NCBI RefSeq assembly: GCF_900602065.1
Contig: NZ_UWFN01000263.1
Location: 99,757-163,756, forward strand
Source of the DNA: Pseudomonas viridiflava
Lineage (GTDB): Bacteria; Pseudomonadota; Gammaproteobacteria; Pseudomonadales; Pseudomonadaceae
Direction of reading: 5' to 3'
DNA: 64,000 nucleotides
Shown here: positions 9,250-17,588 of the stretch, piece after piece
How the letters are laid out: every line of letters starts with the position of its first letter
Position numbering within the stretch: the stretch's first letter is position 1
Made by a program: the position numbers and the translations under genes
Notes under the pieces: generated by a model
Database searches by the model: none
Told to the model about the DNA's origin: nothing
The model's input: the letters and a program-made list of their open reading frames with translations, nothing else

Positions 9250-9615
9250 ATGCAAATCAAGACTGCCAGTTTCATCGTCAACCCGTGCGATGACGAATAC
9301 GACGACATGGCGCTGCTCTGCTGCCACGGTGAAAACGGCGATCTGCTTTCGCTGACGCGCTTTCCGGATGAGCAGGAAGTTGAAATCACTGTGCGTGATG
9401 ACAAGGTGCTTACGGTTTCGCAGCTCAAGGTGACGTTCAGTGCAGAGCGTCTGCTGGTCGAGCTTGATCCGGCCGATGGCAAGGCGCTTGATGGGCATCA
9501 TCTGTATGAAATCAGCCATGGCATGGCGGCTGATGAGTTGCAGGAGGTTGAAGAGACGCTGGTGATTATTCTTGAGGGTGTTGGGGTTTATGTGAGTGAG
9601 CTGGCCGGGGCTTGA
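9250..9615 (+). CDS. Small acidic conserved-looking protein, unknown function
   Basis: 121 residues, strongly acidic, no signal peptide or membrane segment. A longer open frame reaches back to 9016, but the ATG at 9250 is preferred: it follows CCAGGAACGCTC, and the sequence from there (MQIKTASFIVNPCDDEYDD) looks like a real N-terminus, whereas the extension is low-complexity coding noise. The alternation of beta-type stretches (VEITVRDDKVLTVSQLKVTF, RLLVELDPADGK) suggests a small beta-sandwich or barrel (inference). The gene is divergent from gdhB and sits next to a large repeat. I do not recognise the family. Confidence 0.75.
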   Translation: MQIKTASFIVNPCDDEYDDMALLCCHGENGDLLSLTRFPDEQEVEITVRDDKVLTVSQLKVTFSAERLLVELDPADGKALDGHHLYEISHGMAADELQEVEETLVIILEGVGVYVSELAGA

Positions 9616-9624
9616 TGATTGGGC

Positions 9625-10375
9625 GTACATATCCATTTTTGCGGTGACGGCTTACATCGGTTGCGCTTTTACAGCGCGTCACTTTTGGGGCCCAAAAGTA
9701 ACCAAAAGGCTCTTGCCCCACCACTGGGTCCCTCGCTGTCGCTCGGCATACCCGTAATCCGACATTACTGCGTGGGGCCGCCGCCACCGGCCATCCATGG
9801 CCTGAGGCGGCTAAACCGGCATCCCTGCCGGCTTGCCCCACACAGTAATGTCGAATTCCGGCCGGCGTGGTTTAACGGGGCGCTTAAGATCAAAATCAAA
9901 AGCAGATCAAAAGCAGATCAAAAGCAGAGCGAAAACGGCGGTAACGCCTCGGACTGGTAGGAGCGAACTTGTTCGCGAGACGCCACCACGGCCAACGCAT
10001 TCGTTATCTGACACACCGCCTCGCAGCCTTCGGCAGCTCCTACAGAAGCCCGGCAAACTTACAAATCAGGTCGGCTATCAGGCCGCCGTGCTTTTGATCT
10101 GAGGCGCCCCGTTAAATCACGCTGGCCGAACGTAGATCTGAAACCGTGGGCAACCCGGCAGGACGCCGGGTTAGCCGCACCGGGCCATGGATGGCCCATT
10201 GCGGCGGCCCACGGTTTCAGATCTGCGGGCGGGCATCCCGAGCCTAGGCGAGGGACCGAGTGATGGGGCAAGAGCGTTTTGGTTACTTTTGTCTGGGCCG
10301 GCTTCCGGATGTTCAAAAGTGACGCGCTGTAAAAGCGCAACCACTATCAGCCGTTACCCAACAATGGATATGTAC
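9625..10375. repeat. 751-bp nested inverted-repeat element
   Basis: Outer ends are inverted: GTACATATCCATTTTTGCGG at 9625 against AATGGATATGTAC at 10363-10375. Moving inwards, further blocks pair in the same order: GGTTGCGCTTTTACAGCGCG with CGCGCTGTAAAAGCGCAACC; CAAAAGTAACC..GCTCTTGCCCCA with TGGGGCAAGAGCG..GGTTACTTTTG; GGGTCCCTCGC with GCGAGGGACC; and TTTAACGGGGCGC with GCGCCCCGTTAAAT. Each side also holds its own hairpin: left CGACATTACTGCGTGGGGC with GCCCCACACAGTAATGTCG, right GATCTGAAACCGTGGGC with GCCCACGGTTTCAGATC. The centre holds a REP pair and three direct copies of ATCAAAAGCAG (9891-9929). Similar long intergenic repeats occur in fluorescens-group genomes (recalled, not searched). 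No credible gene lies inside; the remaining bases to 10580 are the moxR leader. Confidence 0.85.
9957..10045. repeat. REP pair at the centre of the nested repeat
   Basis: Left arm GTAGGAGCGAACTTGTTCGCG, right arm TCGCAGCCTTCGGCAGCTCC ending in TACAG. The two arms belong to different REP subtypes, so the pair is a hybrid. Confidence 0.75.
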
Positions 10376-10580
10376 ACAACAACGCACCAACGCACCAACG
10401 CACCAACGCCAATGCAACCCCATTCCTGTAGGACAACTCCTAACTCTTTGTAGCATTTTCCTCAAAACCTCACAAAAAACCCCACAGCCGTTAGTCGCCA
10501 CCCCCCTCTATGGATTAAAGTAACGCCCCCAGCTTCGGTGTCACATGACGCCGCTGATTACCTGCCAGGAACAGTCACCG

Positions 10581-11540
10581 ATGGAACATCGTGAAGCGCT
10601 GATTGCGCTGCGAACCTTTCTTTCCACGCAGATTCTCGGCCAGGAAAAACTGATCGAACGTCTCCTGATCGCCCTGCTCGCCGATGGCCACATGCTGGTC
10701 GAAGGTGCTCCGGGTCTGGCAAAGACCAAAGCGATCAAAGAACTGGCAGAAGGCATCGAAGCGCAATTTCATCGTATTCAATTCACCCCCGACCTGCTGC
10801 CCGCCGACATCACCGGCACCGAGATTTATCGTCCGGAAACCGGCAGCTTCGTCTTCCAGCAAGGGCCGATCTTCCACAACCTAGTGCTGGCGGACGAAAT
10901 CAACCGCGCACCGGCCAAGGTCCAGTCCGCGCTGCTTGAAGCCATGGCCGAGCGCCAGGTCAGCGTCGGTCGCAGTACCTACGACCTGTCGCCACTGTTT
11001 CTGGTCATGGCCACCCAGAACCCTATCGAGCAGGAAGGCACCTACCCGCTGCCTGAAGCGCAGCTCGACCGTTTCCTGATGCACGTCAAGATCGGTTTCC
11101 CTGACGCCTCGGTAGAACGCAAGATCCTTGCTCAGGCCCGTGGTGAAGCGCTGAACGGCGAAACCAAGCCGGAGCGCCGGGTCAGCCAGCAGGCGATTTT
11201 CGCCGCACGCAAGGAAATCCTCGGCCTGTACATGGCCGATGCCGTGGAGGAATACCTGGTGCAGTTGGTCATGGCGACTCGCACCCCGGCCAAGTTCGAT
11301 GCGGAAATGGCTGAATGGATTTCCTACGGCGCTAGCCCTCGCGGTTCCATCGCGCTTGATCGTTGCGCCCGTGCTCATGCGTGGCTCGCCGGGCGTGATT
11401 TTGTGAGCCCGGAGGACATTCAGGCCGTGCTGTTCGACGTGCTGCGTCACCGGATCATCCTGTCGTTCGAAGCTGAAGCCGCGGGGATCGATCAGGACCG
11501 GGTGATCCAGCGCATTCTTGATGTCGTGGCTGTTGCGTGA
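10581..11540 (+). CDS. MoxR-family AAA+ ATPase
   Basis: Cytoplasmic MoxR-type AAA+ ATPase that, in characterised systems, works with VWA-domain proteins as a chaperone-like module. 319 residues from the ATG at 10581, chosen over an in-frame ATG at 10545 because AGGAAC lies eight bases before it and the sequence MEHREALIALRTFL fits the family start. Seen: Walker A GAPGLAKT at residues 42-49, Walker B LVLADE at 101-106, sensor-1 region MATQNPIEQEGTYPLPEAQLDR, and a C-terminal lid region with YGASPRGS. First gene of a tightly packed operon with DUF58, DUF4381, two VWA proteins and a BatD homologue. The operon likely starts in the leader after the nested repeat. Confidence 0.95.
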   Translation: MEHREALIALRTFLSTQILGQEKLIERLLIALLADGHMLVEGAPGLAKTKAIKELAEGIEAQFHRIQFTPDLLPADITGTEIYRPETGSFVFQQGPIFHNLVLADEINRAPAKVQSALLEAMAERQVSVGRSTYDLSPLFLVMATQNPIEQEGTYPLPEAQLDRFLMHVKIGFPDASVERKILAQARGEALNGETKPERRVSQQAIFAARKEILGLYMADAVEEYLVQLVMATRTPAKFDAEMAEWISYGASPRGSIALDRCARAHAWLAGRDFVSPEDIQAVLFDVLRHRIILSFEAEAAGIDQDRVIQRILDVVAVA

Positions 11541-11544
11541 AGCC

Positions 11545-12489
11545 ATGCAACCCTACCTGATCCCCCAGCCGGGTATTCGTGTCAGCCTCACCGAGCTGAT
11601 CGAGATGCGTCATCGCGTCCGCGAAGTCCAGCTGTTCTCCACCCCAAGCCAGCGCAGCCCGTTGATTGGCTTGCACCATTCCAAGCTGCGCGGCCGGGGT
11701 GTGGATTTTGATCAGGTCCGGGTCTATCAGGCAGGCGACGACGTACGCAGCATCGACTGGCGCGTGACGGCTCGTACTCAGGAGCCACACACCAAGCTGT
11801 TTCACGAAGAACGCGAACGCCCGATTTTCATCCTGGTCGAGCAAAGCCGCCGCCTGTTCTTCGGCTCAGGGCTGATGTTCAAATCAGTGCTCGCCGCCCA
11901 GGCTGCGGCGCTGATCGGCTGGGCCGCGTTGATCCACAACGACCGGGTGGGCGGGCTGGTATTTGGCGACAACGAGCATTACGAGATCAAGCCACGGCGC
12001 AGCAAGCAGAGTCTGCTGCAATTGCTCAACCGGATGGTCAGGGTCAATCAGTCGCTGCACACCGAAATTGCTGCCGACCGCGACGCACTCGGCATCGCCT
12101 TGCGCCGTGCACGCGAGGTGCTGCGGCCGGGCAGTCTGGTAATTGTTCTGTGTGATGAGCGCGCACTGTCCGATGCCGCTGAACAACAGCTGAGTCTGTT
12201 GTCGCGGCATTGCGACCTGCTGCTCTTGCCATTGTCCGACCCGCTGGATCATGCCCTTCCCGCCTCCGGCCTGCTGCGCTTTGCAGAACGCGGCGCGCAG
12301 CTGGAAATGGACACCCTGAACCCCGAACTGCGCCAGGCCTATCGCGCCCAGGGCGAGGCGCGTAAAGATCGCTGGGAAATGCTCGCGAAGAAACTGCGCG
12401 TGCTGTTGATGCCGCTGAGCACCCAGCAGGAAATGGTCGAACAACTGCGTGAATACCTGAACGCTCAGCGCCCGGTGAAACGCAAATGA
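11545..12489 (+). CDS. DUF58 domain protein (MoxR-associated, VWA-like)
   Basis: 314 residues. DUF58 proteins accompany MoxR ATPases and have a degenerate VWA-like fold. Seen: the family motif GVDFDQVRVYQAGDDVRSID followed by WRVTARTQEPHTKLFHEERE (residues about 55-90), which is the DUF58 core, then an alpha/beta stretch of VWA type (RPIFILVEQSRRLFFGSG). No signal peptide. The ATG at 11545, four bases after the moxR stop, is preferred; TTG 11518 and ATG 11521 are in frame but would overlap moxR. The stop overlaps the next start (ATGA at 12486-12489), which indicates translational coupling. Confidence 0.92.
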   Translation: MQPYLIPQPGIRVSLTELIEMRHRVREVQLFSTPSQRSPLIGLHHSKLRGRGVDFDQVRVYQAGDDVRSIDWRVTARTQEPHTKLFHEERERPIFILVEQSRRLFFGSGLMFKSVLAAQAAALIGWAALIHNDRVGGLVFGDNEHYEIKPRRSKQSLLQLLNRMVRVNQSLHTEIAADRDALGIALRRAREVLRPGSLVIVLCDERALSDAAEQQLSLLSRHCDLLLLPLSDPLDHALPASGLLRFAERGAQLEMDTLNPELRQAYRAQGEARKDRWEMLAKKLRVLLMPLSTQQEMVEQLREYLNAQRPVKRK

Positions 12490-12980
12490 ACCCGCTGGAC
12501 CAACTGCAACCGCTGATCGCCCCGCAAGCCGTGAGCTTCTGGCCGCTGGCTCCGGGCTGGTGGTTACTGTTGCTGCTGGTTCCGCTGGCCGGTTGGGGAT
12601 TGTGGCGAGTGCGGCATGTGCTGCCAGTGAAAACCCGGGTTCGCCGTGCCGAACTGCCGCTGGACCCTGTACGCGTCGCCGCGCTGGCCGAACTCGCCAA
12701 CATGCCCAAGCCTTATGACGGCGCTCCGGCCGGTGCCTGGTTGCAACAAATCAATGGTTTGCTGAAACGACTGTGCCGTAACCACTATCCATACAGCCAG
12801 AGCCATACGCTGAATGGCCGCAAATGGCTGGCGTTTCTCGACAACCGCTGCCCGGCTGCCGGTTTGACCCGCTGGATGGTGCTGGTGGAAGGCGTGTACA
12901 AGCCCGAATGCAAACTCGACGACAAGGCCATCAATGGCCTGACGCAATCCGTTGAAACCTGGATTCGCAAACATGTTTGA
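12486..12980 (+). CDS. DUF4381 domain membrane protein
   Basis: 164 residues with one hydrophobic helix near the N-terminus (WPLAPGWWLLLLLVPLAGWG, residues 18-37), then a soluble helical domain. DUF4381 proteins are regular members of Bat-type operons and are thought to be inner-membrane components; their biochemical role is unknown. The gene overlaps the preceding DUF58 gene by four bases and the following VWA gene by eight. Confidence 0.9.
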   Translation: MNPLDQLQPLIAPQAVSFWPLAPGWWLLLLLVPLAGWGLWRVRHVLPVKTRVRRAELPLDPVRVAALAELANMPKPYDGAPAGAWLQQINGLLKRLCRNHYPYSQSHTLNGRKWLAFLDNRCPAAGLTRWMVLVEGVYKPECKLDDKAINGLTQSVETWIRKHV

Positions 12981-14055
12981 GTTCGCCTGGCCGTGGGTAT
13001 TCGCTCTGCTGCCCCTGCCGTGGCTGATGCGGCTGCTGTTGCCTGGTGCCGACAGCGGCGAAGCAGCACTCAAAGTCAGCTTCCTGGGTGATCTGGAAGA
13101 ACTGGTCGGGCGGCGCGCCAAAGTCGCCCTGCCCGGCTGGCGCCAGCAACTGCCGTTCATCCTGATCTGGTTACTGCTGCTGGTCGCGGCTGCCCGCCCG
13201 CAATGGCTGGGAGAACCGCTGCCATTGCCGTCCAGTGGTCGGGACCTTCTGGTCGCCGTGGATGTTTCCGGTTCCATGGATTACCCGGACATGGAATGGA
13301 AAAGCGACGAAGTCAGCCGGCTGGTTCTGGTGCAGCATTTGCTGGGTGACTTTCTGCAAGGCCGCAAAGGAGATCGAGTCGGTCTGATCCTGTTTGGCAG
13401 TCAGGCATTTGTTCAAGCCCCGCTGACCTTCGATCGCCACACGGTGCGCGTCTGGCTGGATGAAGCACGGATCGGCATCGCCGGGAAAAATACCGCTATC
13501 GGCGATGCCATTGGCCTGGCCTTGAAACGCTTGCGCCTACGCCCGGCGCAGAGCCGCGTGCTGGTGCTGGTCACCGACGGCGCCAACAATGGCGGGCAGA
13601 TTGATCCGGTCACCGCCGCGCGTCTGGCGGCCGAACAACAGGTGAAGATTTACACGATTGGCATCGGCTCGGACCCAAACAAAGAAGGCTCGCTGGGCAT
13701 GCTTGGGCTCAACCCCAGCCTGGACCTGGATGAGCCGACCCTCAAGGAAATCGCCCAGTTGACCGGCGGGCAGTATTTCCGCGCACGGGACGGCGACCAA
13801 TTGGAAAAAATTCGTCAGACCCTCGACGCGCTTGAGCCGGTTGCGCAACAACAGACTCAGGCACGCCCTGCTCAGGCGCTTTATCACTGGCCACTCGCGA
13901 TGGCGATGCTGCTGAGCGTGTTGCTGGTCGTACACGAACGCTGGCCGAACAACCCGGTGCACCGCGTGCTCAACCGCCAACGCTTTGTTCGTGATGGTCA
14001 GCATTGGCGTCAGCGGGTCGGGCAACGAGTCAAACGTCTGGGGCGCCGCCGATGA
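12973..14055 (+). CDS. BatA-like von Willebrand factor A membrane protein
   Basis: 360 residues. Layout: short N-terminal membrane segment (about 5-25), second one (about 62-76), a VWA domain (about 90-290) and a C-terminal membrane helix (about 310-330). The VWA metal-ion-dependent adhesion site is intact: DVSGS at 97-101, a downstream Thr, and DGANNGG. The start at 12973 (MFEFAWPWVFALLPLPWLMR) gives the usual BatA N-terminus; an in-frame ATG at 12952 is less likely. It overlaps both neighbours. In Bacteroides and Leptospira, Bat proteins are linked to oxidative-stress tolerance, but the mechanism is unsettled and cannot be inferred here. Confidence 0.93.
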   Translation: MFEFAWPWVFALLPLPWLMRLLLPGADSGEAALKVSFLGDLEELVGRRAKVALPGWRQQLPFILIWLLLLVAAARPQWLGEPLPLPSSGRDLLVAVDVSGSMDYPDMEWKSDEVSRLVLVQHLLGDFLQGRKGDRVGLILFGSQAFVQAPLTFDRHTVRVWLDEARIGIAGKNTAIGDAIGLALKRLRLRPAQSRVLVLVTDGANNGGQIDPVTAARLAAEQQVKIYTIGIGSDPNKEGSLGMLGLNPSLDLDEPTLKEIAQLTGGQYFRARDGDQLEKIRQTLDALEPVAQQQTQARPAQALYHWPLAMAMLLSVLLVVHERWPNNPVHRVLNRQRFVRDGQHWRQRVGQRVKRLGRRR

Positions 14056-15791
14056 TTGCGCTATGGCCGCACTGGTTCCGCCCTTGGTGGTTATTGCTCC
14101 TGCCATTACTGGGCTGGCTGCTCTGGCAACTCTGGAACCGGCAGAAACGTGCCGGGCGCTGGCAAATGATTCTGCCCCCTGCGTTCCATGCCGTCCTGCT
14201 CAGCGGCGGCCGAGGTCGCGACAGTAAAAAACCGTGGATCGTGCTCGGCATTGCCTGGTTGCTGGGTTTGCTGGCGCTGCTTGGCCCAGGCTGGCAGCGT
14301 GTCGAACAGTTGAGCCAGAAACCTGTTGATCCGCTGGTGGTGATGCTCGAACTGACCCCGGAAATGCTCGCCACCGATGCCCCGCCGACGCGACTCGAAC
14401 AAGCCCGTCGTAAACTGATGGACCTGCTGCAGGCCCGCAGCGATTCGCAAACGGCGATCATCGTCTACGCCGGTAGCGCCCATACGCTGGTGCCGCTGTC
14501 GGATGATCAGATCACTATTCGCAACCTGCTGGATGCGGTCAAACCGTCGATCATGCCGCAGGCCGGGCACCGTGCCGATCTGGCCGTCCAGAAGGCGCTG
14601 GCCCTGCTCAAGCAAGGCGCGCTGGGACGTGGCCGCTTGTTGATCATCGGCTCATCACTGAGCGAGCAGGAACGCGAGGGTATTCGTCAGGCGCTGGTCG
14701 GCCAGTCACCGCCGCTGCTGATTCTCGGGGTTGGCACCGCTGAAGGCGCACCGGTTGAACAGGAAAAAGGCGGTCTGCTCAAAGACGCCCAGGGCGCGAT
14801 CCTGCTGCCGCGCCTGGACAGCGCCAGCCTTACGGACTTCGCCGGGCAAGTCGGCGGACAGTACCGGCAATTGCGCATGGACGATCACGACCTGCGTGAA
14901 CTGGGCTTGCTGGACAGCCCGAAACAGGTACAAAACGATGGGCAACTGATTCAACTCGACAGCTGGACCGACCAAGGCTACTGGTTCCTGTTGCCGCTGT
15001 TGCTGCTGGCCGCCTGCGCCGGGCGTCGCGGGTGGCTGCTGTGTCTGCCGCTATTAATGGCGCTGCCGCAGAACAGCTATGCCTTCGAGTTCGCCGATCT
15101 GTGGTTGCGCCCGGATCAGCAAGGCCAGCAACTGCTTGAGCAGCAGCGCCCCGCCGAAGCCGCCCGGCACTTTGAAAACCCGCAATGGAAAGGCATCGCG
15201 CTGTATCAGGCCGGAGATTACGCGAGCGCCGCCCAGCGTTTTGCCGAGGGCAATAGCGCCGCCGACCATTACAATCGCGGGAATGCGCTGGCCCGCAATG
15301 GCGAACTTGAAGCCGCGCTGGACGCTTATGAGCAGGCACTGGAGCGCCAGCCTGACTTGCAGGCAGCGCTGCAAAACAAGGCATTGGTAGAAGAGGCGCT
15401 GGAGAAGAATAAAGCCGCGGAACCTGAAGAGTCTGATCAGGCTCAAAGCCGCGACGACAACAGTGACGGCGAAAACCCGCAGAACCAGGCTGCGACCCAT
15501 CAGCGTACCGAAAGTCAGCAATCGGCTGAATCCGCCGAAGCCAGCACTGCCGACGGTGAGCCCTCCCCCGGTGAGTCGACAGTTCAACCCAAAGGTAACC
15601 CGCAGTCAGGCTCACCGATGGATGACGAAGAAACCACCCGGCCACCGATCAGGCCGGCTGACGGCACTATCAATGGCGAACGGCGCCAGGCGCTTGAGCA
15701 ATGGTTGCGGCAGATCCCGGATGATCCCGGCGAGCTGTTGCGACGTAAATTCTGGTATGAACAGCAACAGCGTCAGGAAAACACTCAATGA
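14052..15791 (+). CDS. BatB/BatC-like fusion: degenerate VWA domain plus TPR tail
   Basis: 579 residues. N-terminal membrane helices (about 12-27 and 62-78), a VWA-type domain (about 92-290), a membrane helix near 310-330, then TPR motifs (AAQRFAEGNSAADHYNRGNA, GELEAALDAYEQALERQPDL) and a polar, low-complexity tail rich in Gln, Glu, Ser and Pro. In many genomes the VWA (BatB) and TPR (BatC) parts are separate genes; here they form one chain. The metal-site motif DxSxS is replaced by ELTPE at residues 100-104, so canonical divalent metal binding is doubtful. ATG at 14052 overlaps the previous stop (ATGA); an in-frame ATG at 14004 lies deep in the previous gene. Confidence 0.9.
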   Translation: MIALWPHWFRPWWLLLLPLLGWLLWQLWNRQKRAGRWQMILPPAFHAVLLSGGRGRDSKKPWIVLGIAWLLGLLALLGPGWQRVEQLSQKPVDPLVVMLELTPEMLATDAPPTRLEQARRKLMDLLQARSDSQTAIIVYAGSAHTLVPLSDDQITIRNLLDAVKPSIMPQAGHRADLAVQKALALLKQGALGRGRLLIIGSSLSEQEREGIRQALVGQSPPLLILGVGTAEGAPVEQEKGGLLKDAQGAILLPRLDSASLTDFAGQVGGQYRQLRMDDHDLRELGLLDSPKQVQNDGQLIQLDSWTDQGYWFLLPLLLLAACAGRRGWLLCLPLLMALPQNSYAFEFADLWLRPDQQGQQLLEQQRPAEAARHFENPQWKGIALYQAGDYASAAQRFAEGNSAADHYNRGNALARNGELEAALDAYEQALERQPDLQAALQNKALVEEALEKNKAAEPEESDQAQSRDDNSDGENPQNQAATHQRTESQQSAESAEASTADGEPSPGESTVQPKGNPQSGSPMDDEETTRPPIRPADGTINGERRQALEQWLRQIPDDPGELLRRKFWYEQQQRQENTQ

Positions 15792-17449
15792 GTCGCGCCT
15801 ACTCCCTATTGTTCGGCTTGCTGCTCAGCCTTGTTGCGCTGCCGGGCCAGGCTGCGGAACTGGTAGCCAGTGTCGATCGCACGCGGCTCAACTCCGGGGA
15901 AACCGTGGAGCTGACCCTGGAAACCAGCGACGTCACGCAGTTTGGCAAGCCGGACCTGAGCGCTCTGGAGAACAGCTTCGATGTGGGCGGTACGCGGCAG
16001 ATCAACCGCCTCAACACCCTCGACGGCGGCAATCAGGCCACCACGCGCTGGATCATCACCCTGCTGCCAAAACAGACGGGATCGGTGGAAATTCCTTCGC
16101 TGCAACTGGGCGCGCTGAAGAGCCAGCCGATCAGCCTGCAGGTTATACAAAGCGACAATCCGGATCACGCCAGCCAACAGGCGCCCGTATTCGTCGAGGC
16201 GACGCTGGATAAAGACACCGTTTACGTCCAGGCCCAGGCCGTATTGACGCTGCGGGTTTACCATTCGGTATCGCTGTTCGACGACAGCACCTTGAGCCCC
16301 CTGGAAATCCCCGAAGCACGGGTCGAGAAACTCGGCGAATCGCGAACTTACGAAAAGCTCATCAACGGTATCCGCCACGGCGTGATCGAAATGCGCTACG
16401 CGATCTATCCGCAGCAAAGCGGCACGCTGGTGATACCGCCCCAGCACTTCAGCGCCACGCTGGTTCAGCCTAATAGCGACGGACCTTCGAGCAACGAACC
16501 GGGCACGCCGTTCGGGCCACAGCCAGGCAAAGTGATGCGTGTCAGTTCGGCGCAATTGCCCCTGACGGTCAAGGCCAAGCCAGCCAATTACCCGGCTGAT
16601 GCGCCCTGGCTGCCCGCCCGCAGCATTAACCTGAGCGAAAGCTGGAGCCCAGAGCCCGGCCGCAGCCAGGTGGGAGACTCCCTGACCCGGACCATTACCC
16701 TCAAGGTCGAAGGCCTGTCCGGTGCACAGTTACCGCCGTTGCCAGCGACAGAAGTCAGTGCCTTGCGACGTTATCCCGACCAGCCCAAGCTGGCCAACCT
16801 GACCAGCGAACGAGGCCTGATCGGCACGCGTGAAGAACGTGAAGCGCTGGTGCCCACTCGTCCAGGTGCGATTGATTTACCAAGTGTCGACGTGGTCTGG
16901 TGGAACACCTTTGAAGACCATCTTGAACACACCACCCTGCCCGCCCGAACCTTGCAGGTCAGCATCAACCCGAGCCTGGCGGTGGACACACCGGTCAGCA
17001 GCGATCTGAACGGCGTCACTGTCATAGGCCCGCCAGTCTGGCCGTGGCAGATGAGCACGCTGTTCTTTGCCCTCACCACGCTGATTGGTTTTGTGCTCTG
17101 GTGGCGTGCTCGCGGCTTGCCAGCCGTCACCCGCGCCGTGCAAACAGGGCCCAGCCCGCGCACGGTGCTGGATGATCTCAAGCGCGCCAGCCTGGCGAAT
17201 GACCCGCAAGCCACCCGTCAGGCACTGGACGCCTGGGCGCGTCAGCAACCGGAAACCCTGGCCGACATGGCTGCCCGCTTCGTGCCGCTGTCCGATGCAC
17301 TGGATGGCCTCAATGGCGCGCTGTACAGCGAAACCGGCCAGCTCTGGCTGGGCGAACAACTATGGCGAGCAGTACGTACCCTGCCCGCCGCCGAACACAT
17401 TCAGGACCCGACGGGCGAGCAGAGCTTGCCGCCGTTGTATCCAAAATAG
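15788..17449 (+). CDS. BatD family protein
   Basis: 553 residues. A cleavable signal peptide (MSRAYSLLFGLLLSLVALPG, then QAAE), a large beta-rich periplasmic region of BatD type (about 22-410), one transmembrane helix (about 418-436, MSTLFFALTTLIGFVLWW) and a cytoplasmic C-terminal domain of about 110 residues. Starts within the previous stop (ATGA at 15788-15791) and ends the operon; a REP hairpin follows. Family role: membrane-anchored partner of the VWA Bat proteins; the exact function is unknown. Confidence 0.92.
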   Translation: MSRAYSLLFGLLLSLVALPGQAAELVASVDRTRLNSGETVELTLETSDVTQFGKPDLSALENSFDVGGTRQINRLNTLDGGNQATTRWIITLLPKQTGSVEIPSLQLGALKSQPISLQVIQSDNPDHASQQAPVFVEATLDKDTVYVQAQAVLTLRVYHSVSLFDDSTLSPLEIPEARVEKLGESRTYEKLINGIRHGVIEMRYAIYPQQSGTLVIPPQHFSATLVQPNSDGPSSNEPGTPFGPQPGKVMRVSSAQLPLTVKAKPANYPADAPWLPARSINLSESWSPEPGRSQVGDSLTRTITLKVEGLSGAQLPPLPATEVSALRRYPDQPKLANLTSERGLIGTREEREALVPTRPGAIDLPSVDVVWWNTFEDHLEHTTLPARTLQVSINPSLAVDTPVSSDLNGVTVIGPPVWPWQMSTLFFALTTLIGFVLWWRARGLPAVTRAVQTGPSPRTVLDDLKRASLANDPQATRQALDAWARQQPETLADMAARFVPLSDALDGLNGALYSETGQLWLGEQLWRAVRTLPAAEHIQDPTGEQSLPPLYPK

Positions 17450-17463
17450 AATCACGCCGCTAA

Positions 17464-17558
17464 CCCTGTAGGAGCTGCCGAAGGCTGCGAAGGCACCTTC
17501 GTACTCGCCGCAATGAATCGGTAAACCGATATCGCAGCCTTCGGCAGCTCCTACAGGG
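17464..17558. repeat. REP pair, CTGTAGGAGCTGCCGAAGG family
   Basis: Near-perfect 27-bp inverted arms (from CCCTGTAGGAGCTGCCGAAG and its complement) separated by about 40 bases, between the bat operon and sbcD. May act as a 3' mRNA stabiliser or terminator for batD. Confidence 0.9.
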
Positions 17559-17588
17559 TCAATAGCGCCGAATAAACAAGGTAAAAAC

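Noticed and set aside
10187..10453. Frames inside and beside the nested repeat on both strands
   Set aside because: They are translations of inverted-repeat arms and of a short ACGCACCA direct repeat; no start sites or families.
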